A stretch of DNA of 64,000 nucleotides from Klenkia taihuensis (GCF_900112525.1 NZ_FOMD01000002.1:62001-126000), one strand, 5' to 3'; positions 28,485-37,473 are shown, numbered from the stretch's first letter. Made by a program: numbers and translations. Notes: generated by a model from the sequence alone, not told the origin.

Positions 28485-28691
28485 TCAGCCGCCGCGGGCG
28501 AACAGCTCGGCGGCCTGGGCGTCGTCCACGAACGGGTACTTCACCTTGAACTGGGCGAGCGCGTCGGCGACCGACAGCACGTGGGTCTCGCGCCGGCCGG
28601 CCGCGTCGACGGTCTGCACGGTGACCATGTCGCCGTTGATGGGCACCCAGTGGGTCTGCGCGTAGTCGGTGAACACGTTCGGCACGACCAC
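28485..28691 (-). CDS. Small hypothetical protein (68 aa)
   Basis: Not recognised. Reads VVVPNVFTDYAQTHWVPING and continues through a stretch rich in Asp/Val/Ala to ELFARGG. No signal or helix long enough for a membrane. GTG at 28691 (or 28685) is the likely start, 14 nt after the stop of the other small gene on the same strand, so the two form a mini-operon. Third-position G/C bias supports coding. Confidence 0.55.
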   Translation of the reverse strand: MVVPNVFTDYAQTHWVPINGDMVTVQTVDAAGRRETHVLSVADALAQFKVKYPFVDDAQAAELFARGG

Positions 28692-28705
28692 GACCCTACG
28701 ACCGG

Positions 28706-28870
28706 TCAGATCGGTGCCAGGACCGCCAGGTCGCGGGCCTCGAGGGCCTCGGTGACCGCGGTGCTCAGCCAGCCGGCCGCGGAGAACAGGTCGTCGCCCC
28801 CGGGGTCGGCCGACAGCGTCGCCGCCACCGTGCCCGCCCGTTGCACGGCATCGCACACCGTCGTCGTCAT
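28706..28870 (-). CDS. Small hypothetical protein (54 aa)
   Basis: Not recognised. MTTTVCDAVQRAGTVAATL is followed by a Gly-Asp loop and an Ala-rich helix to the C-terminus VLAPI. The ATG is preceded by GGAGAAG at a good distance. A longer reading to 29041 is Arg-rich and antisense to the deacetylase gene, so it is not used. Probably cotranscribed with the 68-residue protein downstream. Confidence 0.5.
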   Translation of the reverse strand: MTTTVCDAVQRAGTVAATLSADPGGDDLFSAAGWLSTAVTEALEARDLAVLAPI

Positions 28871-28931
28871 GGCTTCTCCATCGGCAGTCCGACACCCTGA
28901 CCTGAGCCCCGGCACGACCACGACCGCGACG

Positions 28932-28937
28932 TAGCCT
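28932..28937 (+). promoter_or_regulatory. -10 box of the polysaccharide deacetylase gene
   Basis: TAGCCT ends 7 nt before the GTG start at 28945, again a leaderless arrangement. Confidence 0.45.
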
Positions 28938-28944
28938 CGCCGCC

Positions 28945-29745
28945 GTGGACCGACGACGCTTCCTCGCCTCCGCGCTCGCCGGCGGCGCCGCGGTGCTCGC
29001 CGGCTGCGGCACCGGGTCCGCGCCGGCCCCGCAGGCCGCACCGCCCACCACGCCGCGGCCGACCACCACCGCGCCCACCACGACGCCCTCCCCCACCTTC
29101 CCGGCGCCGCAGCTGGCCCGGGTACCGATCCCGCCGGGCAGGCTGACCGGGCTGCCCGGCGAGGGCTCGTCGCTGGCCTGGACGGTCGACGACGGCGACG
29201 ACGTCTCCGTGGTGCGCGCCTACACGGAGTTCGGCCGCGACACCGGCACCCGGCTGACGTTCTTCCTCAACGGGTCCAAGCCCGCGTGGACCGAGAACGC
29301 CGACCTGCTGCGGCCGCTGGTCGCCGACGGCCGCATCCAGCTGGGCAACCACACCTGGAGCCACGCCGACCTGACCTCGCTGTCGGCCGCCGGGGTCCAG
29401 GACGAGCTGCAGCGCAACCACGACTTCGTGCAGGCCACCTACGGGGTGGACATGCGGCCCTACTACCGGCCGCCGTACGGCTACCGCGACGCCGCCACCG
29501 ACGCCGCGGCCGCCGAGATCGGCTACACCTGCCCGGTGCTCTGGTACGGGTCGCTGTCGGACTCCGCGCTGATCACGCCCGAGGCGCTGCTCGGCTTCGC
29601 CGACCAGTGGTTCCTGCCCCAGCACATCGTGATCGGGCACCTGAACTTCACCCCGGTGACCACGGTGTTCCCGCAGCTGCACCAGCTCGTGGTCTCGCGC
29701 GGTCTGACCACGGTGACGCTGGACGACGTGTTCCTGCGCCCCTGA
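28945..29745 (+). CDS. Exported polysaccharide deacetylase (NodB-like) lipoprotein
   Basis: A 266-residue protein with a Tat/lipoprotein signal (RRRFLASALAGG, then LAGC), a Pro/Thr-rich wall-spanning linker at about 28-55 and a carbohydrate esterase 4 domain. Seen: WTVDDGDD (catalytic Asp region), NHTWSHADL (metal His pair), RPPYGYRD (oxyanion Arg) and VIGHLN near the end. The first motif differs from the common TFDDG. The family removes acetyl groups from peptidoglycan or other surface sugars. Confidence 0.87.
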   Translation: MDRRRFLASALAGGAAVLAGCGTGSAPAPQAAPPTTPRPTTTAPTTTPSPTFPAPQLARVPIPPGRLTGLPGEGSSLAWTVDDGDDVSVVRAYTEFGRDTGTRLTFFLNGSKPAWTENADLLRPLVADGRIQLGNHTWSHADLTSLSAAGVQDELQRNHDFVQATYGVDMRPYYRPPYGYRDAATDAAAAEIGYTCPVLWYGSLSDSALITPEALLGFADQWFLPQHIVIGHLNFTPVTTVFPQLHQLVVSRGLTTVTLDDVFLRP

Positions 29746-29774
29746 CCCGCGGTGGGGACCTCGACCGGTCGGGG

Positions 29775-30698
29775 TCAACGGGCGGGACGGTCAGCGGCGA
29801 GGGCGGCGCGCAGGTCACCCGCACCGGCGAAGCCCCACCGCAGGGCCACGGACCGCAGGGACACCGACCGCATGGCCGCTCCCCCGTCCTCCGCGGCGTC
29901 GAGGTCGCGGCGGGCCGCGGAACACCGCGCCCTCCGCAGGTAGGCGCCGACCGAGGTGCCGAGGTGCCGGCGGAAGGCGACCCGCAGTGCGTGGGGTGAC
30001 GTGCCGGCCGCCGCGGCGGCGTCGCCGGTGGTGATCGGCAGGGACAGGTGCGCGTCGATGTAGGCGACCGCCCGGCGCACGGCAGCCGGGCGCACGTCCC
30101 CCGGTGCCGGGAGGTACCCCCGCGTCAGGGCCGTGCTCGGGAAGACCTCCAACGCGGTCGCGGCCGCGAGCACCACCAACGCCCGGTGGAGGAGGGGGCT
30201 GATCGGCTCGGCCGGTGACCGGCGGAGCTGCTGGCTGACCTGCTTCGCCGTCCGTACCCACATGCGGCCGTGCTCGGGGGACCTGGGCCGCGGGGACAGG
30301 AACCGGAAGGCGTCCTCCGGCAGGCCGGTCTGGACGGCAGCGAGCCGCGCGACCTCCTGCTGCGGCAACCGCACCGGCAGGACCTCCAGGTCGTCCCAGC
30401 GAGGATCCGCCTGCACGATGGTCGTCACGACTGCCGCAACGAAAGCCGCTCCGTGACCGGAGCATCGCACTTGAAGGGGCGGCGGAACTAGTCCCACGAA
30501 GAGATCCTCGACGGCCGGCTCCACCGTGTGGCTGCCGAGCTCGGCGAACAGATCCTCTTCGACACCGGCGAGCTCGGTCTCGAGCAGCGACCTCTCAGCC
30601 GTGCTGAGTGTCTCGAGCCGGCCCCGCCCCTCACCGATAGCCACTCGCCAGTCAGGCAGGGCCACCGTGTGAGCAACCCCGTCGACCGAGATCCACAA
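29775..30698 (-). CDS. AraC-family transcriptional regulator
   Basis: A 307-residue regulator. The C-terminal 100 residues hold the double helix-turn-helix: first HTH TTGDAAAAAGTSPHALRVAFRRHLG, preceded by AYIDAHLSLPI, and second near SLRSVALRWGFAGAGDL. The N-terminal 190 residues are an unrecognised effector-binding region. The only available start is TTG at 30698, because a stop lies just upstream in frame and no ribosome site is seen; together with the adjacent integrase scar this suggests the N-terminus may be rearranged. Target genes are unknown. Confidence 0.8.
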   Translation of the reverse strand: MWISVDGVAHTVALPDWRVAIGEGRGRLETLSTAERSLLETELAGVEEDLFAELGSHTVEPAVEDLFVGLVPPPLQVRCSGHGAAFVAAVVTTIVQADPRWDDLEVLPVRLPQQEVARLAAVQTGLPEDAFRFLSPRPRSPEHGRMWVRTAKQVSQQLRRSPAEPISPLLHRALVVLAAATALEVFPSTALTRGYLPAPGDVRPAAVRRAVAYIDAHLSLPITTGDAAAAAGTSPHALRVAFRRHLGTSVGAYLRRARCSAARRDLDAAEDGGAAMRSVSLRSVALRWGFAGAGDLRAALAADRPAR

Positions 30699-31125
30699 CT
30701 CGGTTCCCCGCTTCGGTCATGGCTCACAGATTGCGCTGCCGCCGAGCTCCGACTCGTCCGATCGCCGGCCATCGTCTTGAACCACTACGACGCGTCCCAA
30801 CTTCGGGTACGAAACCAGTACACCCGGCTACAGCCCTCCAGGACGTTCTGGTCGCTCGTTCCTGCAGACGTCCGCAGGCGACGGTCTACCGGGACCGTCG
30901 TCGTCAAGCGCCTTGGATCGGTCGCCGATGCGTTGCAGGTTGTCCTCAAGCTCGGCAAACCACCGGCGCTGATAAGGGGGCAGGTCCGCTGCAAGGGCGC
31001 GAGCCACTCCGTCCCTGGCGAATGCGTGTGTCCAGTGACCGCGGTGGATCAGTTCTGGCACGACGAAGTCGACCATCTTCGCCCCCGGTGGCCGGAACGC
31101 ATCTCGTTGGGCCAGGGACGCACCC
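30699..31125. other. Lower-GC degenerate stretch beside a truncated integrase
   Basis: About 430 bp with noticeably more A and T than the flanks and no intact gene on either strand. A fragment on the minus strand resembles the end of a flavin-dependent monooxygenase (listed separately). The rest looks like decayed or rearranged DNA left by an integration event. Confidence 0.5.
30828..31110 (-). pseudogene. C-terminal fragment, possibly LLM-class flavin-dependent monooxygenase
   Basis: A minus-strand frame containing MVDFVVPELIHRGHW, which resembles the FVDLVVPELQRRG end segment of NtaA/SnaA-type luciferase-like monooxygenases, followed by about 60 residues ending at a stop at 30828. No catalytic part precedes it, since the frame runs directly into antisense integrase. 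Interpreted as a gene remnant; a free-standing 82-residue protein starting at this Met is the alternative. Confidence 0.35.
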
Positions 31126-31875
31126 TTGACGCCTTCGGTGTCGAAGAACCTCCGGTCGGTGTTCCGCGGCGCCGTCCGCGACCGGGTCATCGCCACCGAC
31201 CCCAGCGAGGGGGTGACACTCCCCCGCTGCCGGCGCGTCGAGCACACCATGACCATCCCCACGCCCGCAGAGGTCGGCAGGCTCATCGCAGCGGCCGACC
31301 CGCGCTTCGCCGCCTTCATAGCCGTGTGCGCCTTCGCTGGCCTCCGGCTCGGTGAGGCCGCCGGGCTCCAGATCGGGGATGTCGACTTCCTCCGCCGACG
31401 CATCCGGGTCAGCCGGCAGGTGCAACGCGGCCTCGACCGCACCGCCGACATCCGCCCGCCGAAGCACGGATCGGAGCGGACCGTCGTCGTCCCCGACCGG
31501 CTGCTCACCATGCTCGGCACGCACGTCGAGGCATTCCTCGCCGACGGGGACCGCGACCGGTGGTTCTTCCCCACTCCCGCTGGTACACCTCCGCACCAGA
31601 ACACCGTCGGTCATCTCTGGCGTCGGGCGCAGGCGGGCGCCGGTCTGACCGGCATCCGGCTGCACGACCTCCGGCACTTCTTCCCCTCCGGCCTGATCGC
31701 CTCGGGCTGCGATGTGGTGACCGTGCAGCGGGCACTCGGGCACGCCTCGGCGACCACGACGCTGAACAGCTACAGCCACCTGTGGCCCGACGCGGACGAC
31801 CGCACACGGGCCGCGACGGACAGCCTGATGGCCGCCTCGCTCGATCTTCCGGCGGACTATCTGCGGACTAGATGA
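31126..31875 (+). pseudogene. Truncated tyrosine-recombinase integrase (catalytic domain only)
   Basis: About 249 residues covering the end of the core-binding domain (SKNLRSVFRGAVRDRVIA) and a complete catalytic domain: Arg in GLRLGEAAGL, Lys region PPKHGSERTVVV, HDLRHFFPSG (H-x-x-R), GHASATTTLNSYSHLW (His and Tyr nucleophile). The arm-binding domain and most of the core-binding domain, roughly 120-150 residues, are absent and the only start is a TTG, so the gene is a 5' truncated relic of a phage or ICE integrase. Base composition is lower in GC than its neighbours. No att repeat or tRNA gene was found. Confidence 0.85.
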
Positions 31876-31911
31876 CTCAGGTAAGCCTCTGAGCTGGAGG
31901 TTTTTCGCCAG

Positions 31912-32985
31912 TCAGACGTTGAAGCGGAACTCCACGACGTCGCCGTCGGCCATGACGTAGTCCTTGCCCTCGATGCGCACCTGGCCGCGGGACTTGGCCT
32001 CGGCCATCGAGCCGGCCGCGACCAGGTCGTCGAAGGACACGACCTCGGCCTTGATGAAGCCGCGCTGGAAATCGGTGTGGATCACCCCGGCGGCCTGCGG
32101 CGCGGTGGCCCCGACCGGGATCGTCCAGGCGCGGGACTCCTTGGGGCCGGCGGTCAGGTAGGTCTGCAGGCCCAGGGTGGCGAAGCCGACCCGGGCGAGC
32201 TGGTGCAGGCCCGGCTCCTCCTGGCCGACGGCGGCCAGGAGCTCGGCGGCCTCCTCGTCGGGCAGCTCGGCCAGCTCGGCCTCGGTCTGCGCGTCGAGCA
32301 CGATCGCCTCGGCGGGGGCCACCAGCGCGCGCAGCTCGTCGAGCAGCTCGGTGTTGCCCAGCTCGTCGGAGTCCACGTTGAACACGTAGAGGAACGGCTT
32401 GGTGGTCATCAGGCCCAGCTCGCGAAGCGGCTCGGTGTCCACCCCCGCGGCGAACAGCGTCCGGCCGCCGTCCAGCACCTGCTGCGCAGCGACCGCGGCG
32501 TCGTGCAGCGCCTTGCGGTCCTTGTCCTTGCGCATCTCCTTCTCCAGCCGCGGGACCGCCTTCTCCAGCGTCTGGAGGTCGGCGAGCAGGAGCTCGGTGT
32601 TGATCGTCTCGATGTCGTCCTTCGGCGAGACCTTGCCGTCGACGTGCACGACGTCGGGGTCGGCGAACACCCGGATGACCTGGCAGATCGCGTCGGACTC
32701 GCGGATGTTGGCCAGGAACTTGTTGCCCAGCCCCTGCCCCTCGCTGGCCCCGCGCACGATGCCGGCGATGTCGACGAAGGACACCGTCGCCGGGATCGTC
32801 TTCGCGCTGCCGAACAGCTCCGCCAGCAGACCCAGCCGGGAGTCGGGGACGCCGACGACGCCCACGTTCGGCTCGATGGTCGCGAACGGGTAGTTCGCCG
32901 CCAGGACGTCGTTCTTGGTCAACGCGTTGAACAGGGTCGACTTGCCGACGTTGGGCAGGCCGACGATCCCGATGGTGAGACTCAC
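31912..32985 (-). CDS. ychF: Redox-regulated ATPase/GTPase YchF (Obg family)
   Basis: Universally conserved translation-associated P-loop protein. Seen: GLPNVGKSTLFNALTK at 8-23, switch region PFATIEPNVG, G3 FVDIAGIVRGASEGQGLGN, the NVDSDELGN segment where NKxD would specify guanine (as in YchF, which prefers ATP), and the C-terminal TGS domain ending VEFRFNV. 357 residues, typical. The GTG start is preceded at 8 nt by TACCCT, suggesting a leaderless promoter. Confidence 0.96.
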   Translation of the reverse strand: MSLTIGIVGLPNVGKSTLFNALTKNDVLAANYPFATIEPNVGVVGVPDSRLGLLAELFGSAKTIPATVSFVDIAGIVRGASEGQGLGNKFLANIRESDAICQVIRVFADPDVVHVDGKVSPKDDIETINTELLLADLQTLEKAVPRLEKEMRKDKDRKALHDAAVAAQQVLDGGRTLFAAGVDTEPLRELGLMTTKPFLYVFNVDSDELGNTELLDELRALVAPAEAIVLDAQTEAELAELPDEEAAELLAAVGQEEPGLHQLARVGFATLGLQTYLTAGPKESRAWTIPVGATAPQAAGVIHTDFQRGFIKAEVVSFDDLVAAGSMAEAKSRGQVRIEGKDYVMADGDVVEFRFNV

Positions 32986-32993
32986 GAGGAGCC

Positions 32994-32999
32994 AGGGTA
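32994..32999 (-). promoter_or_regulatory. -10 box of ychF
   Basis: TACCCT on the minus strand, 8 nt before the GTG at 32985, lying between the upstream glycosyltransferase stop and ychF. It suggests ychF has its own start independent of that gene. Confidence 0.4.
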
Positions 33000-33013
33000 C
33001 GGGGCCGTGGAGC

Positions 33014-34087
33014 TCAGCCGACCGTCACCGCGGCCTTCCCCAGCGCTGCGGCGCGGTGGGCGACGGCCTGCTCCCACGCACCCACCCACTGGGGCACCCG
33101 GTGCTCGACGAGGTGCCGCTCCAGCACGACCTCGCGCGCGGCGCGCGCCTGCTCCACACGCCACTCCGGCTCCTGCACGGCCCGGGTGATGGCCTTGGCC
33201 CAGTCCCGTGCGGCCCGCGCCCGGTAGCCGAGGCCCAGTCGGTCGTACTCCACGATCGGCGACCGGACGGCGAAGACCCCGCGGGCGGCGTACTCCAGCA
33301 CCTTCAGCCAGCTCTTCGAGGTGTTGAAGCGGTCCACGCGCAACGGTGCGAGCCCGATGTCCAGCGTCTCGCCGACCAGCGCCAGGTAGTCGTCGACGTC
33401 CCGCTGCCAGGGCACCTCACGCGGCTCGGCCCTGAGCCCGAGGCGCGCGGCCAGGTCCCACTTCTGGCCGACCACGACGAACTCGCTGTTCCCCGCGGTG
33501 GCGTCCAGCGCCTGCTGCAGACCTGACCCCATCTCCTGCAGGTCGTAGGGGTGCCCCAGCACGTTGCCGGTCCAGCCGACCACCGCCGGGTCCGACCCGC
33601 GCTCGTACGCGGGCGGCAGCTCGGCGACACGGCGCGGGATGGCGTTCGGGACGACGGCACCCCGGCCGTGGCGGGCGTACTCCTTGAGCAGGGCCGGGGT
33701 CGTGACGGTGACCAGGTCGGCCTCGCGGGCGCACTCCAGGACACGCTGGGCCGTCCCGTTCTGCGACATGTGGTGCCCGATGTGGCCGACGGAGGCCCCG
33801 TGGAGCAGGTCGTCGACCTCGACCACGACCGCCACCCCCCGGGCCTGCAGGATCCGCAGGCACTGCAGCATCTCGACGGTCTTCGGCAGCTGCATGACCA
33901 CCACGTCGGCACCCTGGTCGTCGACGTCGAGCACCACCGGGTCGGGTCCGGTGCTCATGGTGGTGGCCAGCCCGCGACCGATGAGCACCTCGACCCCGAT
34001 GCCGGCCTCGTTGACCGCGCGGGTCGGCTCCTCCACCCGGTGGTAGCTCAGGCCGTTGAAGACGGTCTTGCAGACGACGACGCGCAT
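33014..34087 (-). CDS. Glycosyltransferase, GT4/GT-B-like
   Basis: A 357-residue soluble GT-B type protein. The N-terminal half starts MRVVVCKTVFNGLSYHRVEEP; the C-terminal half has VVGWTGNVLGHPYDL and the motif TSKSWLKVLEYAARGVFAVRS, matching the donor-binding E-x7-E-like region of GT4 enzymes (SxxxxKxLEYxAxG). Acceptor and donor are unknown. It stands alone between a DNA repair gene (divergent) and ychF, away from the sugar cluster at 50 kb. The ATG follows GCAGGA. Confidence 0.8.
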   Translation of the reverse strand: MRVVVCKTVFNGLSYHRVEEPTRAVNEAGIGVEVLIGRGLATTMSTGPDPVVLDVDDQGADVVVMQLPKTVEMLQCLRILQARGVAVVVEVDDLLHGASVGHIGHHMSQNGTAQRVLECAREADLVTVTTPALLKEYARHGRGAVVPNAIPRRVAELPPAYERGSDPAVVGWTGNVLGHPYDLQEMGSGLQQALDATAGNSEFVVVGQKWDLAARLGLRAEPREVPWQRDVDDYLALVGETLDIGLAPLRVDRFNTSKSWLKVLEYAARGVFAVRSPIVEYDRLGLGYRARAARDWAKAITRAVQEPEWRVEQARAAREVVLERHLVEHRVPQWVGAWEQAVAHRAAALGKAAVTVG

Positions 34088-34206
34088 GGGTCCTGCTTCC
34101 GGGACGGGGCTGGTCCTGCCCGGTATCGGCAGCCCCGCCCGGCACGCGCACCGCCGTGTCCGATTCCCGCCAGAGCGCTCCCTCCCCCGCTGGCATGCTC
34201 GGTGGC

Positions 34207-35709
34207 GTGACCGAACTGCTGGAGGGCCGCCGCGGGGGCCAGGGCCTGGACGCCGAGCGCTGCTACCGCGCCGTGGCCAGCCGCGATGCCCGCTTCGACG
34301 GGTGGTTCTTCACCGCCGTGCACACCACCGGCATCTACTGCCGGCCCTCCTGCCCGGCCCGCACGCCGCTGCCGGGCAACGTCGAGTTCCACCCGACGGC
34401 GGCCGGTGCGCAGGCCGCCGGCTTCCGCGCCTGCCGCCGCTGCCGGCCCGATGCCGTCCCGGGGTCCCCCGAGTGGGACGTCCGGGCCGATGTCGTCGCC
34501 CGCGCCGTCCGGCTGGTCGCCGACGGCGAGGTCGAGCGCAGCGGGGTCGCCGGACTCGCGGCCGCGCTCGGGTACAGCGAGCGCCAGCTGCACCGGCTCG
34601 TCGTCGGCGAGCTCGGGGTCGGCCCGCTGGCCCTGGCGCGCGCCCAGCGCGCGCAGACCGCCCGGGTGCTGCTGGAGACCACCGACCTCCCCGTCGCCGA
34701 CATCGCCTTCGCCGCCGGGTTCGCCAGCGTCCGGCAGTTCAACGACACCGTCCGGGAGGTCTTCGCCACCACCCCCACCGGCCTGCGCGGCTCCCGCTCG
34801 CGCACCGGTCGCGGCTCCTCGGGCTGGCTCACCCTGCGGCTGGCCGCCCGCGCCCCGTTCAGCGCCGAGGAGGTGCTGCTGTTCCTGGGCGGCCACGCCG
34901 TCGCCGGCCTCGAGGAGTGGGACGGCACCACCTTCTCCCGGGTGCTCGACCTGCCGCACGGGCCCGCCGTCGTCCGGCTGTCCCCCGGTGCCGACGGCGC
35001 CTCGGTCACCGCCCGGCTGCACCTGACCGAGCTGCGCGACCTGGGGACGGCGGTCGCCCGCTGCCGGCACCTGCTCGACCTGGACGCCGACCCGACCGCG
35101 GTGGACGACGTGCTCGCCGCCGACCCCGCGCTGACCCGGCTGGTCCGGGCAGCCCCGGGACGGCGGGTGCCCACCCACCCCGACGCCGTGGAGGCGGCCG
35201 TGCGGGCAGTGCTCGGCCAGCACGTCTCCCTCGCCGGCGCCCGCACCTTCACCGCCCGGGTGCTCACCGCGGCCGGCACGCCCCTGCCGGAGCCGGTCGG
35301 CACGCTGACCCACGCCTTCCCCCGGCCCGGGGCCCTCGTCGACGCCGACCTGGGCGCGGTCGGGCTGACCGGCAAGCGCCGCAGCACGGTGCACGCCCTC
35401 GCCGCCGCGCTGATCGGCGGCGACGTCGACCTCGGCCCCGGCGCCGACCGCGCCGAGGCCGGCCGCGCCCTGCTCGCCCTGCCCGGCATCGGCCCCTGGA
35501 CCGTCGCGCTCGTCGCGCTGCGCGGGCTCGGCGACCCCGACGTGTGGCTGCCCGGCGACCTCGCCCTGCGCCGCGCCCTCACCGCCCTCGGCAGCTCGGA
35601 CGCCGACGCCGCCACCCGCTGGCGGCCCTGGCGCTCCTACGCCGTGCTGCACCTGTGGGCGATGTCCGCCCCCGCCCTGTTCACCCGCCACCCGGAGGAC
35701 TCGCCATGA
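34207..35709 (+). CDS. alkA: Bifunctional Ada-like regulator/AlkA DNA-3-methyladenine glycosylase
   Basis: A 500-residue alkylation-repair protein of three parts: an Ada metal-binding domain (residues about 10-85) with zinc/methyl-acceptor cysteines in GIYCRPSCPAR and ACRRCRPD; an AraC-type HTH (about 90-190) with GYSERQLHRLV; and an AlkA glycosylase (about 205-490) with the helix-hairpin-helix LLALPGIGPWTVALVALRGL and the catalytic Asp in LPGDLALRR. It both senses methylphosphotriesters and removes alkylated bases. GTG 34207 or ATG 34195 may be the start. Stop overlaps ogt. Confidence 0.92.
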   Translation: MTELLEGRRGGQGLDAERCYRAVASRDARFDGWFFTAVHTTGIYCRPSCPARTPLPGNVEFHPTAAGAQAAGFRACRRCRPDAVPGSPEWDVRADVVARAVRLVADGEVERSGVAGLAAALGYSERQLHRLVVGELGVGPLALARAQRAQTARVLLETTDLPVADIAFAAGFASVRQFNDTVREVFATTPTGLRGSRSRTGRGSSGWLTLRLAARAPFSAEEVLLFLGGHAVAGLEEWDGTTFSRVLDLPHGPAVVRLSPGADGASVTARLHLTELRDLGTAVARCRHLLDLDADPTAVDDVLAADPALTRLVRAAPGRRVPTHPDAVEAAVRAVLGQHVSLAGARTFTARVLTAAGTPLPEPVGTLTHAFPRPGALVDADLGAVGLTGKRRSTVHALAAALIGGDVDLGPGADRAEAGRALLALPGIGPWTVALVALRGLGDPDVWLPGDLALRRALTALGSSDADAATRWRPWRSYAVLHLWAMSAPALFTRHPEDSP

Positions 35710-36215
35710 CCGCGCTGCACGCCACCACCGGCACCCCGATCGGTCCGTTCACCGTGCTGGTGCAGGACGACGCCGTGCTCGCCAGCGGCTGGACCGCCGA
35801 CATCGGCGACCTGCTGCCCGTCGTGCACCGGTCGCTGCGCCCGGCCGAGGTGACCGCGGTCGACCGGCTGCCCGTGCTCGACCTCGTCGACGCCTTCCAC
35901 GCCGGGGACGTCGCCGCGGTCGAGGGCGTGGTCGTCCGCCAGCGTTCCGGCCCGTTCCTGCAGGAGGCGTGGGACGTGCTGCGCACCGTGCCGGCCGGGC
36001 GGCCCGACAGCTACGCGGAGTTCGCCGCCCGCTGCGGCCGACCCGCCGCCGTCCGCGCCGCCGCGGGTGCCTGCGCCCGCAACGCCGCCGCGCTGTTCGT
36101 GCCCTGCCACCGGGTGCTGGCCACCGGCGGCGGGCTGGGCGGGTTCCGCTGGGGGACGCCGGTCAAGCGGTGGCTGCTCGACCACGAGGCCGCGCACACC
36201 CCGGTGCCCGCCTGA
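35706..36215 (+). CDS. ogt: Methylated-DNA-protein-cysteine methyltransferase
   Basis: Suicide repair enzyme for O6-methylguanine. The active-site PCHRV, preceded by AARCGRPAAVRAAAGACARN (helix-turn-helix DNA binding), and followed by GLGGFRWG and KRWLLDHE, is diagnostic. 169 residues with a divergent N-terminal domain, as for Ogt. The ATG overlaps the alkA stop (ATGA), so the two act as a coupled adaptive-response pair, effectively a split Ada. Confidence 0.94.
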   Translation: MTALHATTGTPIGPFTVLVQDDAVLASGWTADIGDLLPVVHRSLRPAEVTAVDRLPVLDLVDAFHAGDVAAVEGVVVRQRSGPFLQEAWDVLRTVPAGRPDSYAEFAARCGRPAAVRAAAGACARNAAALFVPCHRVLATGGGLGGFRWGTPVKRWLLDHEAAHTPVPA

Positions 36216-36251
36216 CCGGTTCTGTCGTACCCCTCGGGCACGCTCCGGGCC

Positions 36252-37301
36252 ATGGACGCCGCCTCCCTGCTGCTGGGCCTGCTCGTCGGTGCGCTGCTGG
36301 CCACCGCGGTCACCCTCGGCCTCGTCGCCGTGCTCCGGCGCCGGGCCCCGCAGCCCGACGGCCTGGAGCCGGTGCACGAGTCGCTGGACCACCTGCACCG
36401 GCTGCTGGCCGGCATCGAGCGCGACCGGGCCACCGCGCACGGCGAGCTGCGCGAGCAGGTGGGCACCGTCGGGCAGACCTCCGCGCTGCTGCGCCAGGAG
36501 ACCGCCGCCCTGGTCACCGCACTGCGCACCCCGCACGTGCGCGGCCGGTGGGGCGAGGTGCAGCTGCGCCGGCTGGTCGAGGTCGCGGGCCTGCTGGAGC
36601 ACGCCGACTTCGTGCAGCAGCCGTCCGCGGTGAACGACCTCGGTGCGGGGGTGCGCCCCGACCTGGTGGTCACCCTGGCCGACGGCAAGCACGTGGTGGT
36701 CGACGCCAAGGTGCCCTTCGCCGGGTGGATCGAGGCCGTCCAGGCCACCGACGAGGCGGTCCGGGTCGCCCGGGTGGCCGAGCACGCCCGCCAGCTGCGG
36801 GCCCACGTCGAGGCGCTGGCCGCGCGCCGCTACCCGACCGCGTTCGACCCGGCCGCCCCGTTCACCGTGCTGTTCGTGCCCTCCGACGGTTTCCTCACCA
36901 CCGCGCTGGAGGCCGAGCCGGGGCTGCTGGAGCACGCGTTCGGCCGCGACGTGGTGATCGCCACCCCGAGCACCCTGCTGGCGCTGCTGCGCACCGTCGC
37001 CTACTCCTGGCGCACCGAGCGGCTGGCCCGCGACGCCGGCGCGGTCCTGGAGGTGGGCCGCCTGCTGCACACCCGGCTGGGCACGCTGTCGGGCCACCTC
37101 ACCAAGCTGGGCTCGGCGCTGGGGTCGGCGGTGGGCCGGTTCAACGACACGGTCGGCAGTTACGAGCGGTCCGTGCTCACCACCGCCCGTCGCTTCGACG
37201 ACCTCGGGGTGGCCGCCACCCCGGTGCCCACCCCGGCCCCGGTGAGCGCCCAGGTGCGCGAGCTGCACCCCGCACCCGACCCGGAGCTGCGCACCGGCTG
37301 A
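36252..37301 (+). CDS. rmuC: DNA recombination protein RmuC
   Basis: A 349-residue protein with an N-terminal membrane helix (about 5-25), a short coiled-coil region (about 40-85) and the RmuC domain: RGRWGEVQLRRLVEVAGLLEHADF, then VRPDLVVTLADGKHVVVDAK, containing PD-(D/E)xK-like nuclease residues. RmuC limits recombination at inverted repeats. ATG start 36 bp after ogt; possibly part of the same transcript. Confidence 0.93.
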   Translation: MDAASLLLGLLVGALLATAVTLGLVAVLRRRAPQPDGLEPVHESLDHLHRLLAGIERDRATAHGELREQVGTVGQTSALLRQETAALVTALRTPHVRGRWGEVQLRRLVEVAGLLEHADFVQQPSAVNDLGAGVRPDLVVTLADGKHVVVDAKVPFAGWIEAVQATDEAVRVARVAEHARQLRAHVEALAARRYPTAFDPAAPFTVLFVPSDGFLTTALEAEPGLLEHAFGRDVVIATPSTLLALLRTVAYSWRTERLARDAGAVLEVGRLLHTRLGTLSGHLTKLGSALGSAVGRFNDTVGSYERSVLTTARRFDDLGVAATPVPTPAPVSAQVRELHPAPDPELRTG

Positions 37302-37473
37302 CCGGTCGGTCGTGCGCGACGCGCCCACCTGCGCCGAGCCCGCCTCCAGCTCCTGGACAGGTTCGGCCGTTACCGTGCGGTGATCGATCGGCGGCCGCTC
37401 AGGGGTGCTGCCGGGAGCGAGGAGGTGCACCATCGCACCGGTCAGTGCTGTCGAGTCCAGGCGGGAGGGCGCC

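Noticed and set aside
31876-31911. CCTC...GAGG hairpin followed by TTTTT after the integrase as a terminator or att site
   Set aside because: The stem is only 4 bp and no matching direct repeat was found; too weak to call.
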